Assembly (NCBI RefSeq): GCF_009727055.1
Contig: NC_052357.1
Location: 14,763,376-14,827,375, forward strand
Direction: 5' to 3'
Length of the DNA: 64,000 bases
Source: Benincasa hispida
Taxonomy: Eukaryota > Streptophyta > Magnoliopsida > Cucurbitales > Cucurbitaceae
Every line of letters starts with the position of its first letter. The stretch's first letter is position 1. The position numbers and the translations under genes were made by a program. Positions 11,672-22,754 of the stretch are shown in pieces. The notes below the pieces were generated by a model. That model had not been told where the DNA came from and did no database searches. It was given only the letters and a program-made list of their open reading frames with translations.

Positions 11672-12123
11672 TGTAATACCCCGCACATTTTTTTAGTAAT
11701 AATGTACTTTCAGTAACTTTTTATTTGGAATTTCAGTAATTGTTATTAGTTGGAAGGCATTTTTGGAATTTCGGACTTCAAGTGTAAGTGCGGGAATTTA
11801 ATTGATGGTGCAGCGGAATTCGTGATCGTGTCACTGGGACTAGACTTTTTCGCTTCCGCACCTTGAAATTTGAGTCCTTATTTTCCTTTTAATATTTGTT
11901 TAAAATTTATTACTAAGGATTTTTTTTTTATATACTTTTGTTAGTCTTCAAGAATTTTGGGTACACTATTATTTGTTTTAACAATTGAATTTAATAAATG
12001 TCTTTTGCACTTCTCTTGTTTAATTAGCATTTATTTCAAATAACTGAGCGTCGTTTTAAATTCTTTGCATGCATTTATTTAAGTAATGGCCTTACCTATG
12101 TCCTAGGGGGTTGGGTCGTTACA
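11672..12123 (+). repeat. 3' LTR of the nested element
   Basis: 452 bases, TGTAATACC to GGTCGTTACA, followed by the GTTGG target duplication. Confidence 0.92.
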
Positions 12124-12366
12124 GTTGGTGAGCACAATGTGTTAATCTTTATCTTGCATCCATTCAAATAAAATATTAAAGAAAAATTCTTTTGGAAATT
12201 TTGGGGGAAGTCCAATCGATTCGTATCCCCAAGAAATTATGACTTGGCAGACGAAAGGACAACTTTATTTGAAATTCCATAAATGAGGGAGGTGGAACGA
12301 TGCACCTGTTGAGCTGCTCGAGGCTTATCGCCACAAAAATCGCGTTGGGCCCACCACGACCCAACC

Positions 12367-12374
12367 TATAAATA
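12367..12374 (+). promoter_or_regulatory. TATA-like box inside the Athila-like element
   Basis: TATAAATA in the context CAACCTATAAATAAGG, followed by about 190 bases of CT-rich leader-like sequence and then an ATG at 12562 that opens the second coding block. It looks like a separate promoter for the downstream ORF. That use is inference. Confidence 0.4.
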
Positions 12375-12561
12375 AGGCCTCCTCCTTCGTTGGAAGATCT
12401 TTACCTCACTTTGGAAAATCTGAAACCCTAAGCGCCTTGCACCCAGACCTTTCTTTCTCCCCAGCAGCTCAAGCTTTTTACCAGACCTTTCCAAGCTCGT
12501 ATCTATAGCTGACCAAACTCCCAACCAATCCACTTCACCTTCCACCTCTGACCAAGTAGCC

Positions 12562-14040
12562 ATGCGAGAGGCAGCATTCCTGGCTACCAGTCACAGGCTT
12601 GCCGCCCAAGCCCACACTGTTCCCAGACTCATTGGGAGAGCCTGGAGAAACCCTCTAGCCGTTAGGCCTCCTTTGTTCAAGAGAGGAAGAAGCACCGAGA
12701 GCATGCCTATGCCAACACCTACCGTCTCAACTGAAAGTGGAAGGAAGAGACGCTATGATACGAAGGTGTTTGGCAATATCCTAAGTATCTAGGAGCTATG
12801 AGGTGGACTGCCCGAGGCAGGGGTTGTAAATCAATCACTGCCTACGAAGGAGGAGACAGTGGGGGTAAAGGATGGATTAGTGGTGGTGGAGGAAGTGGTG
12901 GTTGAAGAAGAAGAGACGGGAAAAAGAGTTCTTGCCCCTGAGATTCCTGAGGTGACTGCCAACGTAGAAGCCTATGACGGACCTCTAAGAAGAGAAGAAG
13001 AAGAGATTGCGGGAAAGGGAAGAGAAGAAGAAGAGATTGCAATGGAGAAGGTTACGGAAGGCGACGTTGCGTTGGAGGTCTCTGACATTGCATTGGATGA
13101 GGTTGCGGAAAAGAAGAAGAAGAAGACCAAGGGAAAGAAGACTGGGAGGCTGAATCTTCCCATCATCGCAAAGAAAAAAAGAATAGAGAGAAAAAGGATG
13201 ATGGTGAAGATGAGGAGGCCAGGAAAGAAAGAAAGAAGAAAGAGAAAGGAGAAAAGAGATTGCGCCGGCGTGAAGAGAGGCCCTGAGAAAAGAAGAGGAA
13301 GCAAGGCAGAGGGCTACGAGCCCTGAGAAGGATGGAGAATTAACCTCCGTGAGGGAGGTAAGGGGGAGATGGCACAATTGATGGAAACGGCGCAACCCAT
13401 ACCAACGCAATTGGTTGCGACCGAGGAACAAGAAGAAGCAAAGGGAACCCCCTATTGCGGCGTTGTAGGGAGAATGCACCGCAAGGGTCTAACATCGACC
13501 CTCAAAGATTAATTTTGGCATTGGAAGAGAGAGAGAGAAAAAGAAAAGAAGAGGAGGAGAAGCAAGAAAAGATGGAGAAGGGCAAGCTCATCATCGCAGA
13601 GGGAAATAGAAGAAGATTGAAGTTCGAAGAGATGCAAAGCAAAAATGAGCTTGCCCGGCTTGAAGGGATCTAGAAGTGCGAGGAGGAACAGCGTTTATTG
13701 CTGGCCTCTGAGCAATTTGAAGAATAATTTGTGAGAGAATAAAGAGAAGAAGAAGAAGAAGAGAGGTGGAAGAAGGAAGAAGAGGATAGATTGTTATTGG
13801 AGGAGAAGAGGAAGAAGCGCGAAGCCAATAAGTGGCGCTTATATAAGAGCAAGGGCAAAGATCTCGCTGAGCACGAGAAAGAAGAGCAATGTAGAGAGTA
13901 GGAAGAGAGAGAAAGACAAGCAGCCCACCTTACGTTGGCAAAAGGCAAGGCTATAGCAAAAAGCAGCGAACCCGCAGCGGCCAAGAAGCGCTCATTAAAG
14001 AAAAAGGAGAACGACGATATGTTGATCGAGATGGGCTTCT
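12562..14040 (+). pseudogene. Glu/Lys-rich ORF remnant of the Athila-like element
   Basis: A broken reading frame starting at ATG 12562. The first 76 codons (to 12792) are basic and Ser/Pro-containing. Pieces at 12859-13326 and 13455-13673 and the stretch up to 14040 are very rich in Glu, Lys and Arg (for example REEEEIAGKGREEEEIAMEK) and would form a long charged coiled coil. Stops and shifts occur near 12790, 13324, 13671, 13724 and 13900. Such charged regions often come before the transposon-protein-like domain in plant Athila/Tat second ORFs; function is unknown. Mirror ORFs on the other strand are artefacts of the GAA/AAG repeats. Confidence 0.6.
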
Positions 14041-15445
14041 TTCCTACGTCGAATCCACTACCTAACCTCATCAAGAGCGTAATTGTGGAACATAGGTGGG
14101 TCACATTCTGCCAGTGCCCATCAATCATAGTCCTCAGGTAGTGCGAAGCTTTTACCGTGGGCGGCTACATGGAGATAGGGATGCGGTGACCTTTAAGGGA
14201 GAAAAAAAAATCCTTCAATGCAAGGGACATCAACGAAATTTATCAAATGAAGGACAACCCCGATGCGCCAGGAAACAAGATTATTGATGATCCCATAGAA
14301 GAACAGATGGCAACCGGGCACGAAGTGGTCAATCTCGCTCAAAGGCATCTGCAACTTGGAGTCCAAGTCCTTGCTACCTAAGGGAAGGCTCTGGGTCTAT
14401 TTGGTCAAGAAGCGATTGATCCCAATGATGCATGACAAAACTATATCAAGAGATCAAGTCATGGCTGCATACTGCATAGCCTGCGACATTCCTATTGACG
14501 TTGGGCAGTTGATTGCGCGATCAGAGCATTAATGGGGCATGTTTGGGGGCAATACTTCTTCCTGTGGATCATTTCAAGTCTATGCCTATGGGTGTAGGCG
14601 TTGATGAGGAGCCCATGCCAGAAGTCCACAGCCTCATCAACATAAAAATCTTGAGGATGCTCCTTAAAGATTCTCCACACTGCCCCGAGCTGCCAGCAAA
14701 GAGGCTTACGATCAATTTGAATGTGCCTCAAGAACCAAAGCCCAAGAGACAGCGAAGAGAAGATAAGGGAAAAGAAAAGGTCCAGGAATCAGCAACGCAA
14801 GATCCGGAACCTATGGACCCTCTTCCCTTAGTTATCCGGCCTCCAAGCCCTTCGAGCCCGCCAGTGCAACCCTCTTCCCCTTTACATGAACATTTTACAA
14901 ACCTTCTTCTTATCTCCAACTCTCCTGTTGTTTACCCAGCAGCCCCCACTTCACCATCAGCTTCATCACCGCAACCCACCATTCCACCGCCGCATGTTGA
15001 TGACCCACACGATTTGGGTGAAGGCACCTCTGCTCAACCCCAAAACGATGCTGGCGAGACATCGCAGGCACAACCATCCTTCACCTCCATGGCTATTGAG
15101 TTAGCTGAAATGAGAACCCTCTTCTCTCAACAGCAAGAGCTTGTCTCTCAACAGCATGACTTCTTCAATCAATGATTTGTGGTAGTAATGGAGTGCATTG
15201 ATGAGATTCAACGCAGTGCTATGACTTCAAGGGAGGCGTTCATCAATATGCAGCGCAATATGCATAGGATCTTCCTACACCAAAGACAGATAGTGAAGCG
15301 TAATCAAGAGTATTTTAATTTTCTCACCGCCTATCTACATGGTCCAATGGTGCCTCTTCATCTAAGGCATCACTTATTGTTTGATGACGCTTTTGTTCCA
15401 CCACCTCAACATCCCCCGCCGAATCCCTCTGCTCTTCAACTTTAA
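14041..15445 (+). pseudogene. Plant transposon-protein-like ORF remnant
   Basis: Continues the frame above with MGFFPTSNPLPNLIKSVI and HRWVTFCQCPSI, then after shifts DRDAVTFKGEKKI, KGRLWVYLVKKRLIP and DQVMAAYCIACDIPIDVGQLI. These resemble the domain named putative plant transposon protein in databases, common beside Athila-type gag; its role is not known. The open piece 14513-15175 covers the end of that domain (EEPMPEVHSLINIKIL), a Lys/Arg segment KPKRQRREDKGKEK that could be a nuclear localisation signal, a Pro/Ser-rich linker and a Gln-rich end. After TGA at 15173-15175 a last piece, 15179-15445, follows in a nearby frame. The same C-terminal half is present on the minus strand at 23986-24881, so it is a shared element protein and not a host gene. 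Confidence 0.65.
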
Positions 15446-16630
15446 TGTTTACACTTTCTTCCAATATTATTTTTTTTTATGCGGCCATTCTATACTTTGT
15501 ATTCAATTCATTTATTCTTTGTATGTTAATCAAATTCCTTGACTCTTGTACAGGCAATAGAAAATTTTTGTATTCCGTTCATTTGTACTTTATTTGTATA
15601 CTTTGTTAATATTCAATACAATCAGAGTACATATTCACTCCACTTTTTGCCTGTGCCTTTTTCTTTATCTTCCTTTGTTAATTTTTGTGATATTCTTAAT
15701 CTTTTATTTTGCCGATCTTCATTGCGTTGCTATGATGTATTATATGTTTTACTTAGAAACATTTCCCATACTTAGTAAATTCTGACTAACACTTAGTTAA
15801 TTCTTAGTTTAGCAGTATTTTACCTTTTATCTTTCAAAGTTCTGCTCAAACCTTCTCTTTGAAATTTTTTTCTAAGTGTTTATCTAATTTATCCAAACAA
15901 CGCAATGAGGACCTTGCTCATCTTTAAATTTGGGGGTGGGGAAGGTCTGAGCAGATGAGATCAGGAATATGCAGTATTTAAGAAAATGCATCCATTTTTA
16001 TATCGATATAAAAAAATTTCAAAACTCCAATATCAACGCAAGGGAAAATTTCAAAACTGTTCCCAACCTGATAAGAGTTTAGTTGTGAAAGAAGCCTGCT
16101 CGTAGTTGGATGCTCGTATGACACCCATAAGAGCAAGCCAAAACAAAGGTGGGTTTCCAAGAACAACGTAGTATCAAAAGAAATAAAAATAAAAAAAATA
16201 AAGAGATGCAAGAGAAACTCCTATGAATATCATGAGCTAAAGCTGAAATTGACACACAACCGTAGTTGGATGTTCACATGACACCCTGTGGGGACAGGCC
16301 AAAACGAAGAGGTAACCATGATCAACATTCTCTAAATAAATAAATGACGAAAAGTTTTGCTCACCGCATATAGGTACATCAAGTTGTTTTGACAAAGAAG
16401 AGATAAGCATTCTATTTTGAAAACTAGAAAAGCATCTTTGAGCAAAATTTTGTTACATAGAAGGATAAAGTAGGGCTTGCTAAGAATTAGCAAGAATAGA
16501 AGGAAATCGTGATGTCATGTAATGTGCATAAGTGTAACATTTAGAGCAACCAATCGTCGCAAAAATATAGGATAGGAATTGAGCATGATTGCCTTAGTAG
16601 AAGATATGCTTGAGGACAAGCATATATCTA
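15446..16630 (+). other. 3' non-coding region of the Athila-like element
   Basis: AT-rich, no ORF with a known domain. It contains two copies of a motif around CGTAGTTGGATG(C/T)TC at about 16101 and 16262, and the mirror-image relatives at about 23100 and 23260 show that it belongs to the element. Confidence 0.6.
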
Positions 16631-16642
16631 AATTTGGGGGTG
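16631..16642 (+). other. Polypurine tract of the Athila-like element
   Basis: AATTTGGGGGTG directly before TGATAACC of the 3' LTR. The minus-strand copy has the matching tract at 22742-22754. Confidence 0.8.
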
Positions 16643-18427
16643 TGATAACCTGTAGAAATACCAGTTATTTATGCCACCTTATCTAGATATTGCGGCCAAA
16701 AGTTAGTGAATATGCGCTGATTGTATGAAAATTAGCCTAGAATTACAATAATTATAAATGATTGCAATTACACCCATTAACACCATAAAGATGGAAGACA
16801 AGCCGAATTTTACTCTGTTTTGCAGGAAACCAAGTCACCGTTTGCGCTCAAGGCTCACAAGAAAATGATCAATGCATCTCTGTCACATTGCGCCCGTCAA
16901 TCAACAATGAAGAGACGATTACCGCAATGATGGCGCAATGCGACAGTCGATCCAGAGCTGTATTTCAACCACATGCGGTAATAAAAACAACACCGTATGC
17001 AAATCCACAATCGAAAGATGCAGCTAAGCAACGCAAAAGCGGAGGATTGAGACACGTGTACAACTAACAGTTGTGCAGAATTAACGGTCTGATTGCACAA
17101 CAGAAGGAATAATTATTCCTCTATCTTCAGAATTACCATAACAATCAGTGGGGACCACAAGGTCGGAGTCAAAGACCTGCACCTATAAATACCCTATAGA
17201 TTTCAGAGAAAACTCATGCTACTTGATACGGGGCTAATTGCTGCGAAAGTGTTGAGAGAAAAGGCTGAGCTGAGTGCTTAAGTAAAGACATCTGGGAAGA
17301 AGACAAGACAAGGCCAAGAGGTGAGTCTTAGATCTAATCTGCCAAACACCCGATCAGAAGCTCTGTGCATAGATCTCTGCTATCGGTGGAGCAAGCCTGA
17401 GAGGGAAGCTCCATCCTATCCGGCAGGTAGATCTCCATCGAATCGGTGCCAAGACATTGGCACTTGTTTGTATCCGTTCTATCTCTTTCATTGTTGTATT
17501 TCACATTCTCTTTGTTTCTTCATTCACACACCATGTATCAAATGCTTAATAGACATATTAAATGTTTTGATAGCTTTCATATACCATTCTCTGACTATTT
17601 CCGTTCCTCCATTAATCACTTTCTCCATGATGTCTTCTTAATCCCCTGGTAGTTAATATGGATTAAAAAAGTACTTAATCTGTGTTAAAGATGTAAAATG
17701 CGTTTAGCTAAGGCATGCTAGACGACATCTTCACCTGTGAGAGCAGAAGTGAAGATGTCATTCTGATCTATCGAGAGGAGGTTAGAAGAATGCATTAACT
17801 AAAGCAAGTAGTACTTCCAGACATGGAAGCAACCTTGCATTCATTACGTTAGTCTCTGTTTCACCACTGACATGTGGGAGCGCGGCCGATCACTGAAAGG
17901 TGTACGCCAAGAGAAGAGCAGAAAAGTATTTATAGCTTCAATGCAATTGAGAAATTGCGCTGTTTATATTATTTATCTTTCTCTTTCTATTCTGTTCATA
18001 AGACTTTCCGCCGCATTCCATGTTCTTTGCATAACCTTCATAATCAGCCTTGACCCCAGCATCTTGTAACACGAAGCCTGTATCTTGTATATCTAGCTTA
18101 AGTTTACTGTATTTTTATTTTATTATCGTATTTTTACTGATTTACTTTATTCTACCGCAATTTTAATACTTGTACAAACACATTTTTAAAGATTGAAAAA
18201 CCTAGTCGCATATATCATGAACATACCACAATAACCTAAAACAATCCCTGTGTTCAACCTCAGATCACACCGAGAAACTTGTGGTGGAATTACACTTGGT
18301 TCCATCGTAAGGAAACTTGTGACAACGCATGCCATACTACGTAAACATCCATAATTAATGCATATATAGAAGTAGTATCGCATCATTTCAAGCATAGAAC
18401 ATCACATATACCCCAGCGTTCACAACA
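16643..18427 (+). repeat. 3' LTR of the Athila-like element
   Basis: 1785 bases, TGATAACC to CACAACA, then the TTAGT target duplication at 18428-18432. It carries the G-box at 17053-17058 and the TATA box at 17184-17191. Short ORFs here mirror those in the 5' LTR (for example 17446-17652 and 6119-6322) because the LTRs are copies. Confidence 0.92.
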
Positions 18428-19154
18428 TTAGTCTCAAATGATTGGAACCCATGATCTGTAGGTCCATCAAGTCTCTTTGCTAGCTCACTACGGACGAAAT
18501 TAAAGAACTAAGTGAAGTGAGAATTTTATATGTTCAAATTCGAGCTTAAGGAAAAATTATATTTTATATTAGATATAATTTACAATTAAATAATTTATTT
18601 ATTAATTAATTATGTTTGAGAGTATTCTTGATTGTTAGCATGAAAGTGTGAAAACTTGATTAATGTGATTAATCATAGTTAGGCGTCATAAATAATTTAA
18701 TATATGATATTAAATTTGTTTTTAAATATTTTCTAAATTATGAAAATGTTTTTCATAAAAAGTTTTGATTTATTTATTATTAAAATTAGTTAGTGGAAAA
18801 ATCCAATTGTTGGATTTTTCCACTAACTAAGTGGATTTTGAAGTGGCACTTCCAAGGTTGACACCTAGAGATTGCCTGCTAATGGAGTTTGAGGTGGAAG
18901 ACATGCAAGACAGGATATTGCATGTAACTTGTCTATAAATTGTTTTTTCTTTGAAATGCGCAAGACTGATGCTTCTTTGACCTTGGACATTTCTCTTCCA
19001 CCACAAAATCTTTTTACTCTCCTTCTTACTATAGTGAAATTCCCTTATTTTTTACTAACATAACGGTCCCACAACTGTGTTCTTCAATCGGTGAATAGCG
19101 GGGATTTACCATTGGTGGTGTCGATTGAACTCGGGATAGGAAGATTGCGGTGGA
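18428..19154 (+). repeat. Family D LTR segment (part 3) with 21-bp palindrome
   Basis: Collinear with 41972-42690 and about 58320-59000. It includes a perfect inverted repeat (arms 18786-18806 and 18810-18830), a TATA-like TCTATAAATTG near 18931 and a leader-like region after it. It ends in GTGGA at the start of the minus-strand Athila-like LTR. Confidence 0.8.
18786..18830. repeat. Perfect 21-bp palindrome with 3-base loop
   Basis: Arm TTAGTTAGTGGAAAAATCCA(A) is followed by TTG and its exact reverse complement. The copy at about 42335-42375 has one or two mismatches and the one at about 58645-58680 is more decayed. Confidence 0.9.
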
Positions 19155-19766
19155 TGTTGTGGACATAAAGGTATAGACATAGGAATGCCATAAACTTGTT
19201 GATGAACAATGCAATCTAATCTTATGTCATACAACGCATGGATGAATGATGATTTATGCGATACTACTTCTAGATATGCATTATTAATGGATGTTCTTAT
19301 AGTATGTTGTGTGTTGTCACAACTTTCCTTGCGTTGGAACCAAGTATAATTCCACCACAAGTTTCTCGGTGTGATCCGAGGTCGAACACAGGGACTATTT
19401 GAGGTTATTGCATTATATTTGTGATACATGTGACCAGGGGTTTTTCAATTTATAAAAAGGTTGTACAAGTATTTAAACATGTGATAAAGTAAAGTAAAGC
19501 GGTAAAGATTCGATAATAAAATAAAGTGCAATAAAATAAACCTAAGCTAAGATGATACAAGATACAGGTTTCATGATACAAGATACCAAGGTTGAGGCTG
19601 GCTGTGAAGACTATACAAAGATCGTGTAATGCGGTGGCAAGTCTTATGTATGAAGCAGAAAGAGAAAAGATAACTCATATAAACATCGCAAGTTCCTTAA
19701 TTGTGTTAAAACTATAAGTACGGTTCCGCTTTTCCCTTGGCGTACACCTCTCAGTGATCGGCCGCA
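19155..19766 (-). repeat. Distal part of an interrupted Athila-like 3' LTR
   Basis: Starts TGTTGTGGAC on the plus strand, the reverse complement of the family's CA-type end, and covers R/U5. It resumes at 21545-22741. Confidence 0.8.
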
Positions 19767-21544
19767 TGTTGTTACGCTAAAAATGTATGATGTTCTATGC
19801 TTATAATGATGCGATACTACTTCTAGGTATGCGTTAATTGTGGATGTTCACGTAGTATGCCATGCGTTGTCACAAGTTTCCTTATGATGGAACCAAGTGT
19901 AATTCCACCACAAGTGTCTCTATGTGATCTGAGGTCGAACACAGGGACTGGTTTAGGTTATTGTGGTATGTTCATGATATATGCGACCAGGTTTTCAATC
20001 TTTAAAAGTGTTTGTGTACAGGTATTTAAATTGAAATAAAGTAAAGTAAAACAGTAAAGATACGATAATAACTTAAAAATACAATAAACCTAAGCTAGAT
20101 GATACAAGATACAGGCTTCATGTACAAGATGCTGGGATCAAGGCTGGCTGTGAAAGTTATGCAAAGACATGGAATGCAGCAACAAGTCTTATGAACAGAA
20201 TAGAAAGAGAAAGACAAATAATATAAACAACGCAAGTTCTTAATTGCATTGAAGGTATAAATACTTTTCCGCTCTTCTATTGGCGTACACATCTCAGTGA
20301 TCGACCGCGCTCCCACATGTCTGTGGTGAAACAGAGACTAACATAATGAACGTAAGGTTGCTTCCATGTCTGGAAGTACTACTCGCTTTAGTTAACGTAT
20401 TCTTCTGACCTTCTCTCGATAGATCAGAATGGCATCCTCACTTCTGCTCTCACAGGTGAAGATGCCATCTAGCATGCCTTAGCTAAACGCATTTTATATC
20501 TTAACACAGATTAAGTACTTGATTAATTCATATTGCTTATTAGGGAATTAAGAAGACATCATAAAGAAAGTGATTGATGGGGGAACGGAAATAGACAGAA
20601 AATGGTATATGAAAGCTATCGAAACATTTACTATCTCTATTAAACGTTTGATACATGGTGTGTGAATGAAGAGATAAAGGAACGGTGAGACACAACGAAG
20701 AAAGAGATAGAACAGATACAAATAAGTGCCAATGTCTTGGCACAGATTTGATGGAGATCTTCTTGCCAGATAGGATGGATTTTATGGTAGGAAGAGCTTC
20801 CCTCTCCGGCTTACTCCACCAATAGCAAGGATCTTTGCACAGAGCTTCTGATCGGGTGTTTAGCAGGTTAGATCTGAGATTCACCTCTCGGCCTTATCTC
20901 GTCTTCTTCCCGAATTTCTTCTCTTAAGCACTCAGCTTAGTCTTTTCTCTCTACAATCTAGTAGCACTTAGCCCCGTATCAAGTAGCACGAATTTTCTCT
21001 TAAATCAATGGGGTATTTATAGGTGCAGATCTTTGACTCCGGCTTTGTGGTCCCCACTTGTTTGTTATGTTAAATTCGAAGATGGAGGGATATTATTCCT
21101 TCTATTATGCAATCAGACTATCAATTCTGCACAACTGTTAGTTGTACACGTGTCTCAATCCTTCGCTTTTGTGTTGCTCAGCTGCATCTTTCGATCATGG
21201 GTTCGCATGCGGTGTTGTTTTTATTACCACATGTGGTTGAAACACAACTCTAGATTGACTTTCGCATTGTGCCATCATTGCGGTAATCGTCTCTTCATTG
21301 TTGATTAACAGGCGCAATGTGATAGAGATGTGTTGATCAGTCTCTTATGAGCCATGAGTGTAAGCGGTGACTTGGTCTCCTACAAAACAGAGTAAAATTC
21401 GGCTTGTCTTCCATCTTTATGGTGTTAGTGGGTGTAATTGCGATCATTTATAATTATTGTAATACTAGGCTAATTTTCATACAATTGATGCATATTTTAT
21501 CTAGATAAGGTGGCATAAATAACTTGTATTTCTACAAGTTATCA
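19767..21544 (-). mobile_element. Solo Athila-like LTR inserted in an LTR of the same family
   Basis: 1778 bases, TGTTGTTACG to AGTTATCA on the plus strand. Its flanks are CCGCA (19762-19766) and CTGCG (21545-21549); the undisturbed family sequence there reads CCGCG, so each flank differs from a common CCGCG by one change of CpG-deamination type. It carries a G-box at 21147-21152 and a minus-strand TATA at 21014-21021. Confidence 0.8.
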
Positions 21545-22741
21545 CTGCGTTCCCACATCTCTATGGTGAAACAGGGACAAAAGTAATGAATGCAAGGTTG
21601 CTTCCATCTCTGGAAGTACTACTCGCTTTAATTAACACATTCTTCTAACCTTCTCTCGATAGATCAGAATGGCATCTTCACTTCTGCTCTTACAGGTGAA
21701 GATGTCGTCTAGCATGCCTTAGCTAAACGCATTTATCTCTTTAGCACAGATTAAGTTACTCATTTAATCCATATTAATTACCAAGGGAATAAGAAAACTT
21801 CATGAAGAAAACAGTTAATGGAGGAAAGAAAATAGACAGAAAAGGGGAAATGGAAATGAAGAGATTCCATAAAACTATTTAGCGTCTGATACATGGTTTG
21901 TGAATGAAGAGATTACGAAGATGAAATAGAGTTAGAAACAAATACAAATAAGTGCCAATGTCTTGGCACCGATCTGGATGGAGAATTGCATGCCGGTGTG
22001 GATGGAGTGAATGGAAGGATGAACTTCACTATCAGGCTTGCTCAACCGATAGTAAGGATCTGAGTCCAGAGCTTTGCGGTGGGGATTTGGCAGAATAGCA
22101 TTGAGACTGACCTCTAGACCTTGTCTCTTCTCTTCCTGGATTTATTCCGATCAGCACTCAGCTCAGCCTCTCTCTCAATAATCTAGCATCAATTGGCCCT
22201 CGTATCAAGTATATTTTCTGTGAATTCTATGGGGGTATTTATAGGTTAAAAGCTTTGACCCTTGACTTGTGGACCGCACTTATTGTTATGGAAATTCCAA
22301 GAATGGAGGAATAAATATTCCTTCTTTTATGCAATTAGACCATCAAATATGCACAATGGTTAGTTGTACACGTGTCACAATCCTCCTCATTTGCATTGCT
22401 CAGTTGCATCTTTCGATTGTGTGCTCGCATGCGGTGTTGTTTTTATTACCTTCATGGCGTTAATCATCTCTTCATTGTTGATTGACGGGAGCAATGTGAC
22501 GGAGATGCGTTGTTCAGTTTCTCGTTGAGCCCTGATCGCAAGTGGTGACTTGGTTTCCTGCAAAACAGATTGGAAATATCCTCTTCTACAATCGACGCAT
22601 ATTTACTCTCTTTTGGTCGCAATAATTTATAATTATTTTATTTTTGACCTAATTTCCATACAATCGACGCATATTTACTCTCTTTTGGTCGCAATATCTA
22701 GATAAGGCAGCATAAATAACTTGTATTTCTACAAGTTATCA
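21545..22741 (-). repeat. Proximal part of the interrupted Athila-like 3' LTR
   Basis: U3-containing part, ending at GTTATCA (TGATAAC on the minus strand). It contains a G-box at 22369-22374, a TATA at 22236-22243 on the minus strand and an internal direct duplication of about 35 bases (22592-22626 and 22663-22697). Confidence 0.8.
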
Positions 22742-22754
22742 CACCCCTAAATTT
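22742..22754 (-). other. Polypurine tract, minus strand
   Basis: AAATTTAGGGGTG on the minus strand directly before TGATAAC of the LTR; the counterpart of 16631-16642. Confidence 0.75.

Larger units (their letters stand above)
9269..12123 (+). mobile_element. Nested non-autonomous LTR retrotransposon (family E)
   Basis: A 2855-base element with LTRs at 9269-9727 and 11672-12123, a tRNA-Met-type primer site, a purine tract and a perfect target duplication, GTTGG, at 9264-9268 and 12124-12128. The internal region (9742-11658) has no ORF with retroelement motifs, so it resembles a small LARD or large TRIM. Its LTR start, TGTAATACCCCGCAC, and the tract GAGGAGGGAAGA point to a Ty3/gypsy origin; that is inference. 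It is younger than the Athila-like element it sits in. Confidence 0.93.
5336..18427 (+). mobile_element. Complete Athila-like Ty3/gypsy element without recognisable pol
   Basis: A 13,092-base element with LTRs at 5336-7079 and 16643-18427, a tRNA-Asp-type primer site just inside the 5' LTR, a T/G-rich polypurine tract before the 3' LTR and a perfect target duplication, TTAGT, at 5331-5335 and 18428-18432. The empty target is at 41972-41976. Order: gag remnant, spacer, nested element (9269-12123), internal TATA-like box, Glu/Lys-rich ORF remnant, plant transposon-protein-like ORF remnant, AT-rich 3' region. I find no protease, reverse transcriptase, RNase H or integrase motif, so it would depend on enzymes from another element. 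The Athila/Tat label rests on the primer site, the gag motifs and the second ORF. Confidence 0.9.

Noticed and set aside
12859..13479. Overlapping ORFs of 110-164 codons on the minus strand, Leu/Phe/Ser-rich, membrane-protein-like
   Set aside because: They are the complement of the Glu/Lys-rich GAA/AAG coding-like repeats on the plus strand. No independent support.
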